DNA of 64,000 bases from Lacrimispora sp. 210928-DFI.3.58 (GCF_020554865.1 NZ_JAJCIC010000009.1:62001-126000); one strand, 5' to 3'. Positions 19,272 through 28,918 are shown, counted from the first letter of the stretch. Notes: generated by a model not told the origin, from the letters alone. A program made the numbers and translations.

Positions 19272-20891
19272 ATGACGCATCTTCTGCTTCCGATCGCATA
19301 TCTCTGTGCCATTGGATTTAGCTTATATACATCCGGCTGGCTGGTCTGGCGGGCAGACAGAAACCGGGTGACGGGAGCACTGGCAGCCTGCCAGCTTCTT
19401 ATCATTATCTGGTGTATCCCGCAGCTCTTTTTGTCATTTCCCATGACGAGGGAGATGAAGTATGTGCTGTACTGCATTTCTTATACCGGGATCAGCTTTA
19501 TCGGGGCAGCCTGGCTGGTTTTTTCCTTCCTTTACTGCGGGCGCAGGCTGAGATCATGGCTTTTGATCCTGCTGTTTGGTATATCGGCGCTGGACTATTC
19601 CATGCTTTTGACAAATGAGCTCCATCATCTCTTTTACCGTCAGTTTGAGGTGGGACAGGTGGTGTATGGCCCGGTGTTTTATTTCCATATGGTTTATACC
19701 TATCTCTGTGTGCTGGCCGGGGCTCTGGCAGTGGGGAGGGAATTTCGCCAGAAGAGGGTGGCAGCAGCTCATATGGCGGTGATCCTTCTGGCAGCAGCCG
19801 TTCCCCTGGGATTCAATCTGCTCTATATTCTGGGGCTGGTGAGGTCCGGCTTTGATCTGACGCCTCCTGCGTTCTCCATTTCCAGCTTCCTTATGCTTTT
19901 GGCTGTTTTCAGGTATGATTTTTTGAACGTGAATGTGCTGACCTTTGAGCATATTTTTGAATCCATTGCAGAAGGGGTGATTATCTACAATAAAAAAGGG
20001 ACGGTCACTTACTGCAATGATGCTGCCGGGGATTGGCTGGGGATCCGAAAGGGAGACGGGTACTCAGAGCTTCGCAGGAGGCTTCAAGAGGCCGGGGCCA
20101 GGATGGAGGAGGAAGGCCCAAGCGAACCTGCAGGCCAGGTCCTTACCTTGCCGAATGGCGGCAGGCTCCGCCTGAGACAGTACGTTTACCACGACAAAAA
20201 GGGCGCGGTGACAGCAGGCGCAGTCCTCCTGACAGATGTGGGGGAGTATTATGAGCTTTTGCACCAGGGAAAGGAGCTTGCAGTGGCTGAGCAGCGCTTT
20301 GCCATTGAACAGGAGAGGAACAGGATCGCCCAGGAAGTCCATGACACCACGGGCCATACGCTGACCATGATACAATCTCTGGTGAAGCTGATACGCATCA
20401 CAAAGGAGGAGGATATAAAGGCCGGGTATCTGGATCAGGCCCAGAAGCTGGCCGCAGACGGGATCCGTGAGCTTCGCTGGGCCATCCGACACATGCGCCA
20501 GGGAACCGCCTGCGAGCTGGTGACAGAGGGCGTGTACCAGCTTATCGGCAGTGTGCGGGAGATCACGGTCGAGGCAGAGATCCAGGGAAAGGACAGTCCG
20601 GCCTACTCCCATTTATCAAAGATCGTCTATGAATGCCTGCGGGAGGCCATCACCAACTGCCTCAAATATGCCAACGCATCCCGTATGGATGTCATTGTCA
20701 AATTTGCAGAAACAGAGCTCTGCCTGTATATTTTTGACGATGGGCAGGGGTGCGCCAGCATCTGCGGGAATAATGGAATCAGGGGGATCCGGGACAGAGT
20801 GGAAAAGGCAGGAGGACAGGTGAGGTTCCTGTCGGCAGAGGGAGAGGGCTTCCAGATCTATGTGAAGCTTCCAGTGGAGGATAAGGTATGA
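19272..20891 (+). CDS. 7TM-sensor histidine kinase (NarX/LiaS-like catalytic core)
   Basis: A 539-residue kinase. Residues about 1-215 hold seven hydrophobic segments of the 'histidine kinase N-terminal 7TM' type. A PAS-like domain follows ('IFESIAEGVIIYNKKGTVTY'), then HisKA_3 with 'IAQEVHDTTGHTLT' (His 357) and a HATPase domain ('ECLREAITNCLKYANAS', 'DDGQG', 'GNNGIRGIRDRVE'). The 7TM module suggests sensing of a membrane-associated or small diffusible signal. GGAAGGAGGG precedes ATG 19272. The regulator gene overlaps the stop codon by ATGA. Confidence 0.93.
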   Translation: MTHLLLPIAYLCAIGFSLYTSGWLVWRADRNRVTGALAACQLLIIIWCIPQLFLSFPMTREMKYVLYCISYTGISFIGAAWLVFSFLYCGRRLRSWLLILLFGISALDYSMLLTNELHHLFYRQFEVGQVVYGPVFYFHMVYTYLCVLAGALAVGREFRQKRVAAAHMAVILLAAAVPLGFNLLYILGLVRSGFDLTPPAFSISSFLMLLAVFRYDFLNVNVLTFEHIFESIAEGVIIYNKKGTVTYCNDAAGDWLGIRKGDGYSELRRRLQEAGARMEEEGPSEPAGQVLTLPNGGRLRLRQYVYHDKKGAVTAGAVLLTDVGEYYELLHQGKELAVAEQRFAIEQERNRIAQEVHDTTGHTLTMIQSLVKLIRITKEEDIKAGYLDQAQKLAADGIRELRWAIRHMRQGTACELVTEGVYQLIGSVREITVEAEIQGKDSPAYSHLSKIVYECLREAITNCLKYANASRMDVIVKFAETELCLYIFDDGQGCASICGNNGIRGIRDRVEKAGGQVRFLSAEGEGFQIYVKLPVEDKV

Positions 20892-21544
20892 TTCGTGTAG
20901 TGATCGCAGATGATATCCAGATCTTGCGCCAGGGCCTCAGAGCTATCATGAGCCAGGACAAGGAGCTTGAGGTGGTTGGCCTGGCGGCAGACGGGAAGGA
21001 GGCCTGGGAGGCCTGCAGGAAACAGAGACCGGATGTGGTCCTCATGGATATGAGGATGCCGGAATATGACGGCGCCTGGGGAATCCGGAGGATCAAAAGG
21101 GATTTTCCGGACATAAAGGTGCTTGTGCTGACAACCTTTGATGATCCGGAGACAGTGGAGGCGGCTATTGGAAGCGGAGCAGACGGATACATCTTAAAGG
21201 AGATGGAGGATGATAAGGTCATCCAGTCCGTAAAGGCTGTCTGCGCCGGGATCCGTGTGCTGGGAGGCAGTGTATTTGAGGGCATAAGGGTTAAGATGGC
21301 CTCCGGGGGGCAGGCAGACAAAGAAAACAGAGGAAGAGAATTTCAGGCAGCAGAAGGCCTGACACCCAGAGAACGTGACATTATGCGCTGCGTGGCCCAT
21401 GGCATGGATAATAAGGAGATCGCAGCCGAGCTGTTTCTGGCAGAGGGTACTGTGAGGAACAATATTTCCCGCCTGCTGGAAAAGCTGAAGCTGAAGGACA
21501 GGACGCAGCTGGCCGTATTTACGGTGAAAAATCAGCTGGATTAG
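20888..21544 (+). CDS. NarL/LuxR-family response regulator
   Basis: A 218-residue regulator coupled to the kinase by an ATGA overlap. The receiver has D8-D9 and phospho-acceptor Asp 54 ('VVLMDMRMP'), and the C-terminal LuxR-type helix-turn-helix reads 'LTPRERDIMRCVAHGMDNKEI' followed by 'GTVRNNISRLLEKL'. It should bind DNA as a dimer; possible targets in view include the small inverted repeat GTGAT-N7-ATCAC at 21556-21572 just downstream, though that is only a suggestion. Confidence 0.95.
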   Translation: MIRVVIADDIQILRQGLRAIMSQDKELEVVGLAADGKEAWEACRKQRPDVVLMDMRMPEYDGAWGIRRIKRDFPDIKVLVLTTFDDPETVEAAIGSGADGYILKEMEDDKVIQSVKAVCAGIRVLGGSVFEGIRVKMASGGQADKENRGREFQAAEGLTPRERDIMRCVAHGMDNKEIAAELFLAEGTVRNNISRLLEKLKLKDRTQLAVFTVKNQLD

Positions 21545-21612
21545 AGGGGATAAGTGTGATATAGTTAATCACAGAAAAAGATTGTATAAAAAATAACAAG
21601 TGAGGTGTTAAT

Positions 21613-23559
21613 GTGGCATTAACGGATTATGCAGCAGCGTTAAAGCAGGGAAAGCGCAGGTATCAGGCTGCGCTCACAAAAGGAGAATATCCCTATCTCC
21701 CGGTGCTGGACGATATCCTGTCGTATACAGAGATCGCGTCCACTGTCAGCCTGGGGGTGATGGATATTCCGCTGTCAAAGCTCGTGGGAACAAAGACTGC
21801 GGAGCGGACCAATGCCTTTGCAAATAATTTCATGCCCCTTCTGCCTGAAAAATCAGAGTTTGGGGCGAAATGGGCCTCTCTCTATGACTATCAGGTGAGC
21901 GAGGGCATCCAGGATCCCATCATAGCCTATGAATTTATGAACCAGTTCTATGTCCAGGAGGGCAATAAGCGGGTCAGCGTGATGAAATATCTGGGGGCCT
22001 ACAGCATTGTTGGCAGCGTCACCCGCCTGATCCCCAAAAAGACAGATGACAAGGAAAACAGGCTGTATTACGAATTCCTTGACTTTTATAAGGTATCCTC
22101 CAACTGCGATGTGTGGTTCACAAAGGAAGGGAGCTACAAAAAGCTTCTGAAGGTGATGCAGAAAAAGGAGGGAGAGATCTGGGATGATGAGGAACGGATG
22201 TTTTTCCGCTCCACCTATGGCCGTTTTGCCAAGGCCTTCCAGATGGCCCGCGGGGAACGGCTGGAGATGACAGCCGCCGATGCTTTCCTTGTATATATGG
22301 AAATATTTGGGTACGACCGGATAAAGGGAGAGACAGAGCGTGAAATGTACAAGGCGCTCCTTAAGATCTGGGAGGAGATCAAGCTGGCCGAGAGAGGAAG
22401 CCAGGTGGAGCTGGTACAGACTCCGGAGGAGGCAGAGGGGCTTAACAAGCCGTCACTCCTGGGCCGTCTGATCCCTGCCGGGGCCATGGCGCCGGAAACA
22501 CTGAAGATCGCCTTTATTTACAGGAAGACGGCAGGGACCTCCAGCTGGACCTACAGCCATGAGCTGGGAAGGATGTACGTGGAACAGACCTATAAGGGAA
22601 GAGTAAAGACAATGGCCCTAGACCGGGCCAACACAGACGAGGAGGTGGAAAATGCCATTGAGCTGGCTATTGCCTCCGGCTGCAGCCTGATCTTTACCAC
22701 TGCGATCCAGATGGTGAACCAGAGTGTCCGCTCTGCCATCCGCCACCCGGAAGTGAAGATCTACAACTGCTCCATCAAGATGTCCTATTCCTCCATCTGC
22801 ACCTACTATGCAAGGATGTACGAATCCAAATTCCTGCTGGGAGCCATTGCGGCTGCCCTTTCCAGAACAGACCGGCTGGGCTATGTGGCAGATTACCCCA
22901 TATATGGGAATGTTGCCAATATCAATGCCTTTGCCCTGGGAGCCAGGATGATCAATCCCTATGTGAAGGTATATCTGGAATGGTCCAGGACAAAGAACCA
23001 GGATCCCAGGGAGCGCTTAAAGCAGGAGGGTGTGTTCTTTATCTCCGATGATGATATGATCACGCCGGAGCGGGCCTCCAGGGAATACGGGCTCTACACA
23101 AAGAAGGAGGATGGAACCCTTGAAAACCTGGCAACGCCCATCTGGCATTGGGGAAAATTCTACGAGCGGATCATCCGGAGCATCTGGAAGGGCACGGCAG
23201 AGCCCAGCACGGTAAAGGGAAAAAAGGCAGTGAACTACTGGTGGGGAATGTCGGCCGATGTGATCGATGTCATCTGCTCCGGCAATATGCCTCATGGCAC
23301 CCACAGGCTTGTGGAATTCCTGAAAAATTCCATCCGTACAGGAAGCTTCCATCCCTTTGACGGACCTGTCTACTCCCAGAACGGCGTCGTGCGGTGCAGG
23401 GAGGGAGAGAGCCTGGGGGCTGACGAGATCATCACCATGGACTGGCTGGCGGAAAATGTAGTGGGACGGATCCCGGAATTTGAAGAGCTGACGGAGGAGG
23501 CCCAGGCGCTGGTACAGTTCCAGGGTATTAAGATCGATGAAACCAAAGCAGAGAACTAA
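21613..23559 (+). CDS. BMP-domain protein with extra N-terminal region, no signal peptide
   Basis: A 648-residue protein. The C-terminal half (from about residue 295, 'LKIAFIYRKTAGTSSWTYSH') is a basic-membrane-protein (BMP, PF02608) ligand-binding fold as in nucleoside-binding lipoproteins: 'ELGRMYVEQTY', 'CSLIFTTAIQM', 'GYVADYPIYGNVANINAF'. The first 290 residues are not a signal peptide; 'FYVQEGNKRVSVMKYLGAYSI' resembles the core of ParB/Srx-type folds, but this is a weak likeness. The start is GTG 21613 with GAGGTG upstream. With no export signal it should be cytoplasmic, unlike normal BMP binding proteins. A metallophosphoesterase and an EamA transporter follow in the same direction. Confidence 0.8.
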   Translation: MALTDYAAALKQGKRRYQAALTKGEYPYLPVLDDILSYTEIASTVSLGVMDIPLSKLVGTKTAERTNAFANNFMPLLPEKSEFGAKWASLYDYQVSEGIQDPIIAYEFMNQFYVQEGNKRVSVMKYLGAYSIVGSVTRLIPKKTDDKENRLYYEFLDFYKVSSNCDVWFTKEGSYKKLLKVMQKKEGEIWDDEERMFFRSTYGRFAKAFQMARGERLEMTAADAFLVYMEIFGYDRIKGETEREMYKALLKIWEEIKLAERGSQVELVQTPEEAEGLNKPSLLGRLIPAGAMAPETLKIAFIYRKTAGTSSWTYSHELGRMYVEQTYKGRVKTMALDRANTDEEVENAIELAIASGCSLIFTTAIQMVNQSVRSAIRHPEVKIYNCSIKMSYSSICTYYARMYESKFLLGAIAAALSRTDRLGYVADYPIYGNVANINAFALGARMINPYVKVYLEWSRTKNQDPRERLKQEGVFFISDDDMITPERASREYGLYTKKEDGTLENLATPIWHWGKFYERIIRSIWKGTAEPSTVKGKKAVNYWWGMSADVIDVICSGNMPHGTHRLVEFLKNSIRTGSFHPFDGPVYSQNGVVRCREGESLGADEIITMDWLAENVVGRIPEFEELTEEAQALVQFQGIKIDETKAEN

Positions 23560-23563
23560 ACAC

Positions 23564-24208
23564 ATGAATATCATGGTACTGGCTGACCATGAGTCAAAAA
23601 TACTATATGATTATTATGACCCGGAGCGGATGAAGGATATTGACCTGATCATTTCCTGCGGGGATCTGGAGCCGGAATATCTGAGCTTTTTTGCGACCCT
23701 GTGCCATGCTCCCGTGCTGTATGTCAGGGGAAACCATGACAACAAATATGACAGGCGGCCGCCGGAGGGCTGCATCTGCATTGAAGATGATATTTACGTG
23801 CATGAGGGAGTGCGTATCCTGGGTCTGGGCGGCTCCATGGAATATATTCCTGGGGCTCCCAACCAGTATTCGGAGCGACAGATGCGCTGGCGTATAAGAA
23901 AGCTGTGGTTCAAACTGTGGAGGCATAGGGGCTTTGATATCCTGGTGGCCCATGCCCCGGCCTACCAGGTCAATGATATGGAGGACCTGCCCCACCGCGG
24001 CTTTGCCGCTTTCCGCACCCTGATGGAGAAATATGAGCCAAAATTCTTCCTTCACGGCCATGTCCATGCTACCTATGGAGGCGGGTTCAAGCGGAGGGAT
24101 ACCTTTGGAAAGACTACAGTGATCAACGCCTATGATTTCTGTGTGATCGAATACCCGGCCGATGGAGAGCCGGATAAGAAAACGTTGGAGAAGGAAACAG
24201 GACAATGA
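23564..24208 (+). CDS. Calcineurin-like metallophosphoesterase
   Basis: A 214-residue phosphoesterase with most of the dinuclear-metal motifs: 'SCGDLEPEYL' (GD), 'RGNHDNKY' (GNHD), 'VAHAPAY' and 'HGHVHATYGGG' (GHxH). The first motif is unusual: instead of DxH it reads 'LADHES'. An in-frame ATG at 23537 would overlap the BMP gene; ATG 23564 starts the family fold directly. The substrate is unknown. It follows the BMP-domain gene by 4 bases and overlaps the EamA gene by ATGA, so the three are probably one transcript. Confidence 0.9.
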   Translation: MNIMVLADHESKILYDYYDPERMKDIDLIISCGDLEPEYLSFFATLCHAPVLYVRGNHDNKYDRRPPEGCICIEDDIYVHEGVRILGLGGSMEYIPGAPNQYSERQMRWRIRKLWFKLWRHRGFDILVAHAPAYQVNDMEDLPHRGFAAFRTLMEKYEPKFFLHGHVHATYGGGFKRRDTFGKTTVINAYDFCVIEYPADGEPDKKTLEKETGQ

Positions 24209-25107
24209 AATTTTTAGAGAAACATCCTATGATCATGATCGCAGTGGGAATAGCCGGTATTTCGTTATCGGCTATTTTCGTGAAGTATTCTCAGGCCCCC
24301 TCGGTGGTGACAGCAGCCTACCGCCTGCTGTGGACAGTCGGGCTTATGACTCCCATGGTGTTTGGGAAGGGAGAGTTTCGGAGAGAGCTTTTGTCAACGG
24401 AAAAAAGGGAAGTTCTTCTGTGCGCTGTCAGCGGCATTTTCCTGGCCCTTCATTTTACCGTCTGGTTTGAATCCTTAAATCAGACCTCCGTTGCCAGCTC
24501 AACGGCTATTTCCTGTACCGAGGTGATCTGGGTTGCACTGGGGTACTGCTTATTTCTAAAGGGACGGATCTCAGCAAAGGCCGGCATGAGCATCCTGATA
24601 ACAGTGGCGGGCAGCCTTGTGATCGCCCTGTCCGATTACTCCGCAGGGGGAAACCATTTTTACGGGGATGTGCTGGCCCTGGGGGCAGCAATCTTCCAGG
24701 CAGTTTACACGCTGATCGGACGGCAGGCAAGGCGCAATATGTCCACCATGGTCTATACATACATCGTATATACCTTTTGCTGTCTTTCCCTGTGTGGGGC
24801 TGTGGCAGTCCAGGGCTTATCCTTTACAGGCTACGGAGCGGGAAGTGTGGCAGTGGGCTTTCTCCTAAGCGTGTGCTCCACCCTTCTGGGACACAGCATT
24901 TTCAGCTGGTGCCTGAAATTCCTGTCCCCGGCCTTTGTGTCAGCCTCAAAGCTTTGTGAGCCGGTGGTGGCGGCAGTGTTTGCTTTCTTTTTGTTCCATG
25001 AGGTTCCCGCCCTTATGCAGTTTGCAGGCGGAGCCGTCACAATAGCAGGAATCCTCCTGTATTCCCGCATAGAAAACCGGGAAAATACAGGAGGATCCTC
25101 CTCATAG
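24205..25107 (+). CDS. EamA/DMT-superfamily transporter
   Basis: A 300-residue membrane protein with ten predicted helices in two EamA repeats. Typical features are 'AGISLSAIFVKYSQAPSVVTA' at the start, 'FESLNQTSVASSTAI' in the first repeat and 'SWCLKFLSPAFVSASKLCEPV' in the second. Such transporters usually export amino acids or related metabolites; specificity cannot be read from sequence. Its ATG overlaps the phosphoesterase stop. A strong inverted repeat occupies the last codons. Confidence 0.92.
   Translation: MKFLEKHPMIMIAVGIAGISLSAIFVKYSQAPSVVTAAYRLLWTVGLMTPMVFGKGEFRRELLSTEKREVLLCAVSGIFLALHFTVWFESLNQTSVASSTAISCTEVIWVALGYCLFLKGRISAKAGMSILITVAGSLVIALSDYSAGGNHFYGDVLALGAAIFQAVYTLIGRQARRNMSTMVYTYIVYTFCCLSLCGAVAVQGLSFTGYGAGSVAVGFLLSVCSTLLGHSIFSWCLKFLSPAFVSASKLCEPVVAAVFAFFLFHEVPALMQFAGGAVTIAGILLYSRIENRENTGGSSS
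25051..25096. repeat. 13-bp inverted repeat in the 3' end of the EamA gene
   Basis: ATCCTCCTGTATT (25051-25063) and AATACAGGAGGAT (25084-25096) are perfectly complementary and lie within the final codons. No T-run follows, yet the position between convergent genes suggests an mRNA end or stability hairpin. Confidence 0.6.
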
Positions 25108-25158
25108 GGTCTGTGAAATTCTGATCGCAGAGCAGTCACAGGACAGCTGCGAGCAGCG

Positions 25159-26616
25159 TTAGTCGTCCTCCTCCGGAGCCAGCTCTGTGGTCTCCACAGC
25201 AGGAGGCATGATAAAGGAAAATGCGATAAAGCCGATAAAAGCAGCTACCAGGCCTGGGATGATGGGCTGGCTGAATTTGATCCCAAAGAGCATGCCGCCG
25301 GAGAAATGCTCTAAGTATACGACCACGATGGTTCCCAGGATCAGGGAAGCAACGGTTCCGGCTGTGGAGGCCTTTTTCCAGTAATGTCCCATCACATAGG
25401 GGAAGAAGGAGCCTGCAGCTCTCAAGGTGAAGCAGAACATCAGGATGGACACGATGCTCTGTGTATTAAACAGTGCAATGAACATAGAAGCTACACCCAC
25501 AAGGCACATCACGATCTTTGTCACGTTCATCACGGATTTGCTGGAGGCATCCGGCTTTAATACAGCCTTGTAGATATCGTTTGCAAAGATGGAACCGGCG
25601 CCTAACAGGTCAGAGTCAGAGCTTGACATGGTGGCGGAGATGATCCCTGCAAATAACAGGCCGCAGATAATGGCCGGCATGGTATTGATGGCAAGCACCG
25701 GAAGCGCATAGCGGGCGCCTACAGATTCAAACTGGGAGGAGCTGAACTTGCCCATATTGATGAGCGCCAGGGTGATGATGCCCAGGATGGTTGGGATAAA
25801 GGCGTAGATGAAGTTTACAAGGGCTGCCAGCCATGCGCCGCCCTTGGCTGCTTTCTCATCCTTTGCAGCGTAGAAGCGGGATACAGCCTCCTGGCCGACA
25901 GAGAAGGTAGCGGTGTACATGATGACCAGGGAAATGATGCCGAACAGGTCATAGCCCTCAAAGAGCCCCATGGTACCCTCAGGGATATTGGCAGCAACGT
26001 TTCCCCAGCCGCCGGCATAGTTCAGTGCAAAGGGAACAGCGATGATCATGCCGATGACGATAAGGAATACCTGTACAAAGTCAGTCAGGGTCACGCTCCA
26101 CAGGCCGCCCATGATGGAATATACGGTAACAACTACCGCAACGATGATAACAGCCACCTGGTAATCAATGTTCAGCATGGTGGAAAGGATAACGGCGGAA
26201 GCGATAAACTGGCCGGCTGTCAGTCCTACCAGGGGAAGGAGCATGATAATGGCGGTGATCAGGCCGCAGCCCTTGCCGTAGCGTCTGCGGAAGTATTCGG
26301 GAACCGTCTTAACGGTTGCGGCTCTGAACTTGGGAGCCACGAAGCTTAAAATAATGAAGGCAATGCCCATGGTGGTGATGTACCAGGAAGCGCTGAGGCC
26401 AAAGCCTGACATGCCGTTCTGTACAACGCCTAAGGAGCTGCCGCCCCCGATCTCCGTTGCAGCCAGAGTTCCTGCCATGAGGAACGGGCCCAGACGGCGT
26501 CCGGCAACCATAAAGTCCGTGTTGCTGGTGATCTTCGTGGAGGAATACCAGCCGATCCACAGCATCAGCAGCAGATAGATGATTACAATGACAGTTACAA
26601 GAATGTTAGTACCCAT
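25159..26616 (-). CDS. Sodium:solute symporter (SSS family)
   Basis: A 485-residue transporter with about 13 membrane helices. The SSS signature is clear: 'DFMVAGRRLGPFLMAGTLAA', 'ATEIGGGSSLGVVQNG', 'TVPEYFRRRYG', and 'IMGGLWSVTLTDFVQ'. It imports an organic solute (for example pantothenate, proline or a carboxylate) with sodium; the substrate is not determined. It starts at 26616 with AGGAGGG upstream. The C-terminus is acidic ('APEEDD'). It is divergent from a LytTR two-component pair, which may regulate it, as such pairs often control an adjacent transporter. Confidence 0.93.
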   Translation of the reverse strand: MGTNILVTVIVIIYLLLMLWIGWYSSTKITSNTDFMVAGRRLGPFLMAGTLAATEIGGGSSLGVVQNGMSGFGLSASWYITTMGIAFIILSFVAPKFRAATVKTVPEYFRRRYGKGCGLITAIIMLLPLVGLTAGQFIASAVILSTMLNIDYQVAVIIVAVVVTVYSIMGGLWSVTLTDFVQVFLIVIGMIIAVPFALNYAGGWGNVAANIPEGTMGLFEGYDLFGIISLVIMYTATFSVGQEAVSRFYAAKDEKAAKGGAWLAALVNFIYAFIPTILGIITLALINMGKFSSSQFESVGARYALPVLAINTMPAIICGLLFAGIISATMSSSDSDLLGAGSIFANDIYKAVLKPDASSKSVMNVTKIVMCLVGVASMFIALFNTQSIVSILMFCFTLRAAGSFFPYVMGHYWKKASTAGTVASLILGTIVVVYLEHFSGGMLFGIKFSQPIIPGLVAAFIGFIAFSFIMPPAVETTELAPEEDD

Positions 26617-26763
26617 ACATAAAGCCCTCCTTAGATAAAATATTCATACATTTAGTGTAGCATGGAGAAAAAGTAAAAAAAATAACCAAATCTGCGTAAA
26701 ATATACCGAATATGACACTTCTGCTTAGCATTCACAAATCTCTCCATTCTTTTGCCGGAAAAC

Positions 26764-26792
26764 TTGACTTGTGACAAGTTTGTCAATAAAAT
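26764..26792 (+). promoter_or_regulatory. Promoter with embedded palindrome for the LytTR operon
   Basis: TTGACT (26764-26769) and TAAAAT (26787-26792) are 17 bases apart. The spacer contains ACTTG-TGA-CAAGT and the larger TTGAC...GTCAA symmetry, placing a possible operator between the -35 and -10. Confidence 0.65.
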
Positions 26793-26854
26793 AAAACAAT
26801 AGTAAGCGGCCCAAAGATGTCCGCTGAGCCACAGAAGATAGAGGGGGCAGAGAT

Positions 26855-27562
26855 ATGCTGGAAATCGCAGTGTGTGACGATACACCAGAGGAGTGCCGCA
26901 TGGTGGAGGAATATGCTGCTGCATTTTTTAAGGAGCATGAGATGGAGGTCAGGATCGATACATATGGATCCATGACAGAGCTTCTTGCAGCAGGGAAGCA
27001 GTACGGGCTGTATCTTTTAGACGTTCTCATGCCGGGGATGAGCGGGATCCAGGGTGCAGACAGCTTAAGAGCTATGGGGACGGATCCGGTCATCGTGTTT
27101 ATCACCTCCTCTCTGGAGGCAGCGGTGGATGGCTACCGGGTAAATGCCTCCGGCTTCCTCCTGAAGCCTGTAGACAGAGCCAGCTTTGAGGAAACCATGG
27201 TGCGGGTGACAGAGCAGAAGCTAAAGCAGGGCAAAGGGGTTCTCTCCGTGGTCCACAACCGTGTTCCCATAAAGCTTTCCCTTGACAAGGTGGTATTTTT
27301 TGAAAACAGGCTCCACCGGGTATTGGTGACCCTGACGGACGGAGAGGTCCTGTCCATTGGGCAGAAGCTGTCCCAGATACAGGAGGCCCTGGAGGGCAGC
27401 AAGGGATTCCTGCGCTGCCACCAGAGCTATATTGTAAATCTGGAGCAGGCGGAGAGCCTGAAGGATTCCTGTTTTCTCATGAAGGGAGGGGCCATGGTGC
27501 CCGTTTCCCGCAACTGCTATAAGCAGAGCAAGCATGCCTATTACTGTTACCGCTTGAAGTAG
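26855..27562 (+). CDS. LytTR-family response regulator
   Basis: A 235-residue regulator. The receiver domain has D8-D9 and phospho-acceptor Asp 56 ('LYLLDVLMPGMSG'), with 'LLKPVD' for the conserved Lys. The C-terminal LytTR DNA-binding domain starts near residue 130 ('VVHNRVPIKLSLDKVVFFEN') and contains 'FLRCHQSYIVNLEQ'. AgrA-like regulators of this kind bind paired direct repeats. It precedes its GHKL kinase by 15 bases. Confidence 0.95.
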   Translation: MLEIAVCDDTPEECRMVEEYAAAFFKEHEMEVRIDTYGSMTELLAAGKQYGLYLLDVLMPGMSGIQGADSLRAMGTDPVIVFITSSLEAAVDGYRVNASGFLLKPVDRASFEETMVRVTEQKLKQGKGVLSVVHNRVPIKLSLDKVVFFENRLHRVLVTLTDGEVLSIGQKLSQIQEALEGSKGFLRCHQSYIVNLEQAESLKDSCFLMKGGAMVPVSRNCYKQSKHAYYCYRLK

Positions 27563-27577
27563 TGAAATGAGGCGATT

Positions 27578-28918
27578 ATGAACGATTCTGCATGTACTGT
27601 GTTTTTAGGCCTGATACAGCTGGCAGTGTGTATCATGCCCATATTTGTCTGCCTTGAACCAAAATATGGAAGCCGTGAAAATATTGCAGCTGTCTCCGGC
27701 TATCTGTGGGTCATTATGATATCTATACAGGCTCTGTTTTCCATTGAGCCCTCTGTTTTCTTTGTATTCCGGTGCATCTATTCCTGCCTGTTTTTCCTGG
27801 TGCTTTTGATATTTTTTCAGGGAAGCATGATGCAGAAGGCGTTTCTCTATATTTCTGCCGGGCTGTTTGCTGTGCTGGCAACCTCGCTGAATGAATTTGC
27901 GGTCTGGATGCTCAGAAGGCAGGTGGATCTGTCCTACGGGCAGGTGCGGGTGATCGTGTCGCTGGTGACGGCCTGCGGCTATTATGTGCTGGTGCAGTTT
28001 TGGCTTAAAAACCGTGTAAACAGGCTCTTTCACCAGCTGTCCATGAAAAATGCGGCTCTTCTGGTGGTGTTTCCCAGCATCTTTTTAGGCATTCTTTTTA
28101 TTGGTGTCAATACCATCTTTTCCACCAGCACTTTGTTTCAGCGGGGGATCGAGGATATTCTGTTCTTCCTGACGCTTTGCGTCATGATCATGGTGCTCTA
28201 TATCATGATCCTAAGCAGTATTTTGGAGATTATGGACAAAAGGCAGACAGAGGAGGAGCTTCAGTTTGCGCGTCAGCTTATCGCACAGCAGAGGGAGCAT
28301 TACAACCAGACCTTAGATTATATGGAACAGGTCCGGATCATCAAGCATGATTTCCGCCATCATATCCATGCCCTGCTGCACATGGATAAAGAGCAGCAGA
28401 CGAGATATTTGCAGAATCTCCAAAAAGAGCTGGATGCTGCGGTGGAAACAGTATTTTGCAGGAACCAGGCAGTGAATGGGCTGGTAAAGGAATATGCAGC
28501 CAGGGCAGAGCGGGAGGGCATCACATTTTCTGCCCAGATGGATCTGTCTGCCCATGTGCCGGTGGATGACCTGACCCTCTGTATTGTGATCGGAAATCTC
28601 TTGGAAAATGCCATGGAGGCCTGCCGGAGGATGAAGGAAAAGGGCTTTATACGCCTGCAGGCCCGCTGGATAGAGGATCATTTGATGATGCTGGTGGAAA
28701 ATTCCTACAGCGGACAGATACGCCAAAATGGCGAAAAGCTTCTCTCAAGCAAGAAGGACGGCGGTCTGGGCCTCCTAAGTATCCGGCGCATTTTAAACCA
28801 GCCGGGAGATGAATTTGATGTGGATTATGACGGAAAGGTGTTCACGGCCATGGTGAAGATTGTGGACAGAACCCAGGCACAGGTATATAATAAGGTGGCG
28901 GAGCCCCAGCATATATAG
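27578..28918 (+). CDS. GHKL-domain sensor kinase (AgrC-like)
   Basis: A 446-residue kinase with six or seven N-terminal membrane helices (to about residue 215), a short dimerisation helix containing 'RIIKHDFRHHIHALL' (likely phospho-His 257) and a C-terminal GHKL ATPase ('LCIVIGNLLENAMEACRRM', 'GGLGLLSIRRIL'). This is the architecture of peptide- and metabolite-sensing kinases paired with LytTR regulators. No agrB/agrD-like genes are nearby, so it is probably not quorum sensing; the divergent symporter suggests a nutrient signal. Confidence 0.92.
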   Translation: MNDSACTVFLGLIQLAVCIMPIFVCLEPKYGSRENIAAVSGYLWVIMISIQALFSIEPSVFFVFRCIYSCLFFLVLLIFFQGSMMQKAFLYISAGLFAVLATSLNEFAVWMLRRQVDLSYGQVRVIVSLVTACGYYVLVQFWLKNRVNRLFHQLSMKNAALLVVFPSIFLGILFIGVNTIFSTSTLFQRGIEDILFFLTLCVMIMVLYIMILSSILEIMDKRQTEEELQFARQLIAQQREHYNQTLDYMEQVRIIKHDFRHHIHALLHMDKEQQTRYLQNLQKELDAAVETVFCRNQAVNGLVKEYAARAEREGITFSAQMDLSAHVPVDDLTLCIVIGNLLENAMEACRRMKEKGFIRLQARWIEDHLMMLVENSYSGQIRQNGEKLLSSKKDGGLGLLSIRRILNQPGDEFDVDYDGKVFTAMVKIVDRTQAQVYNKVAEPQHI

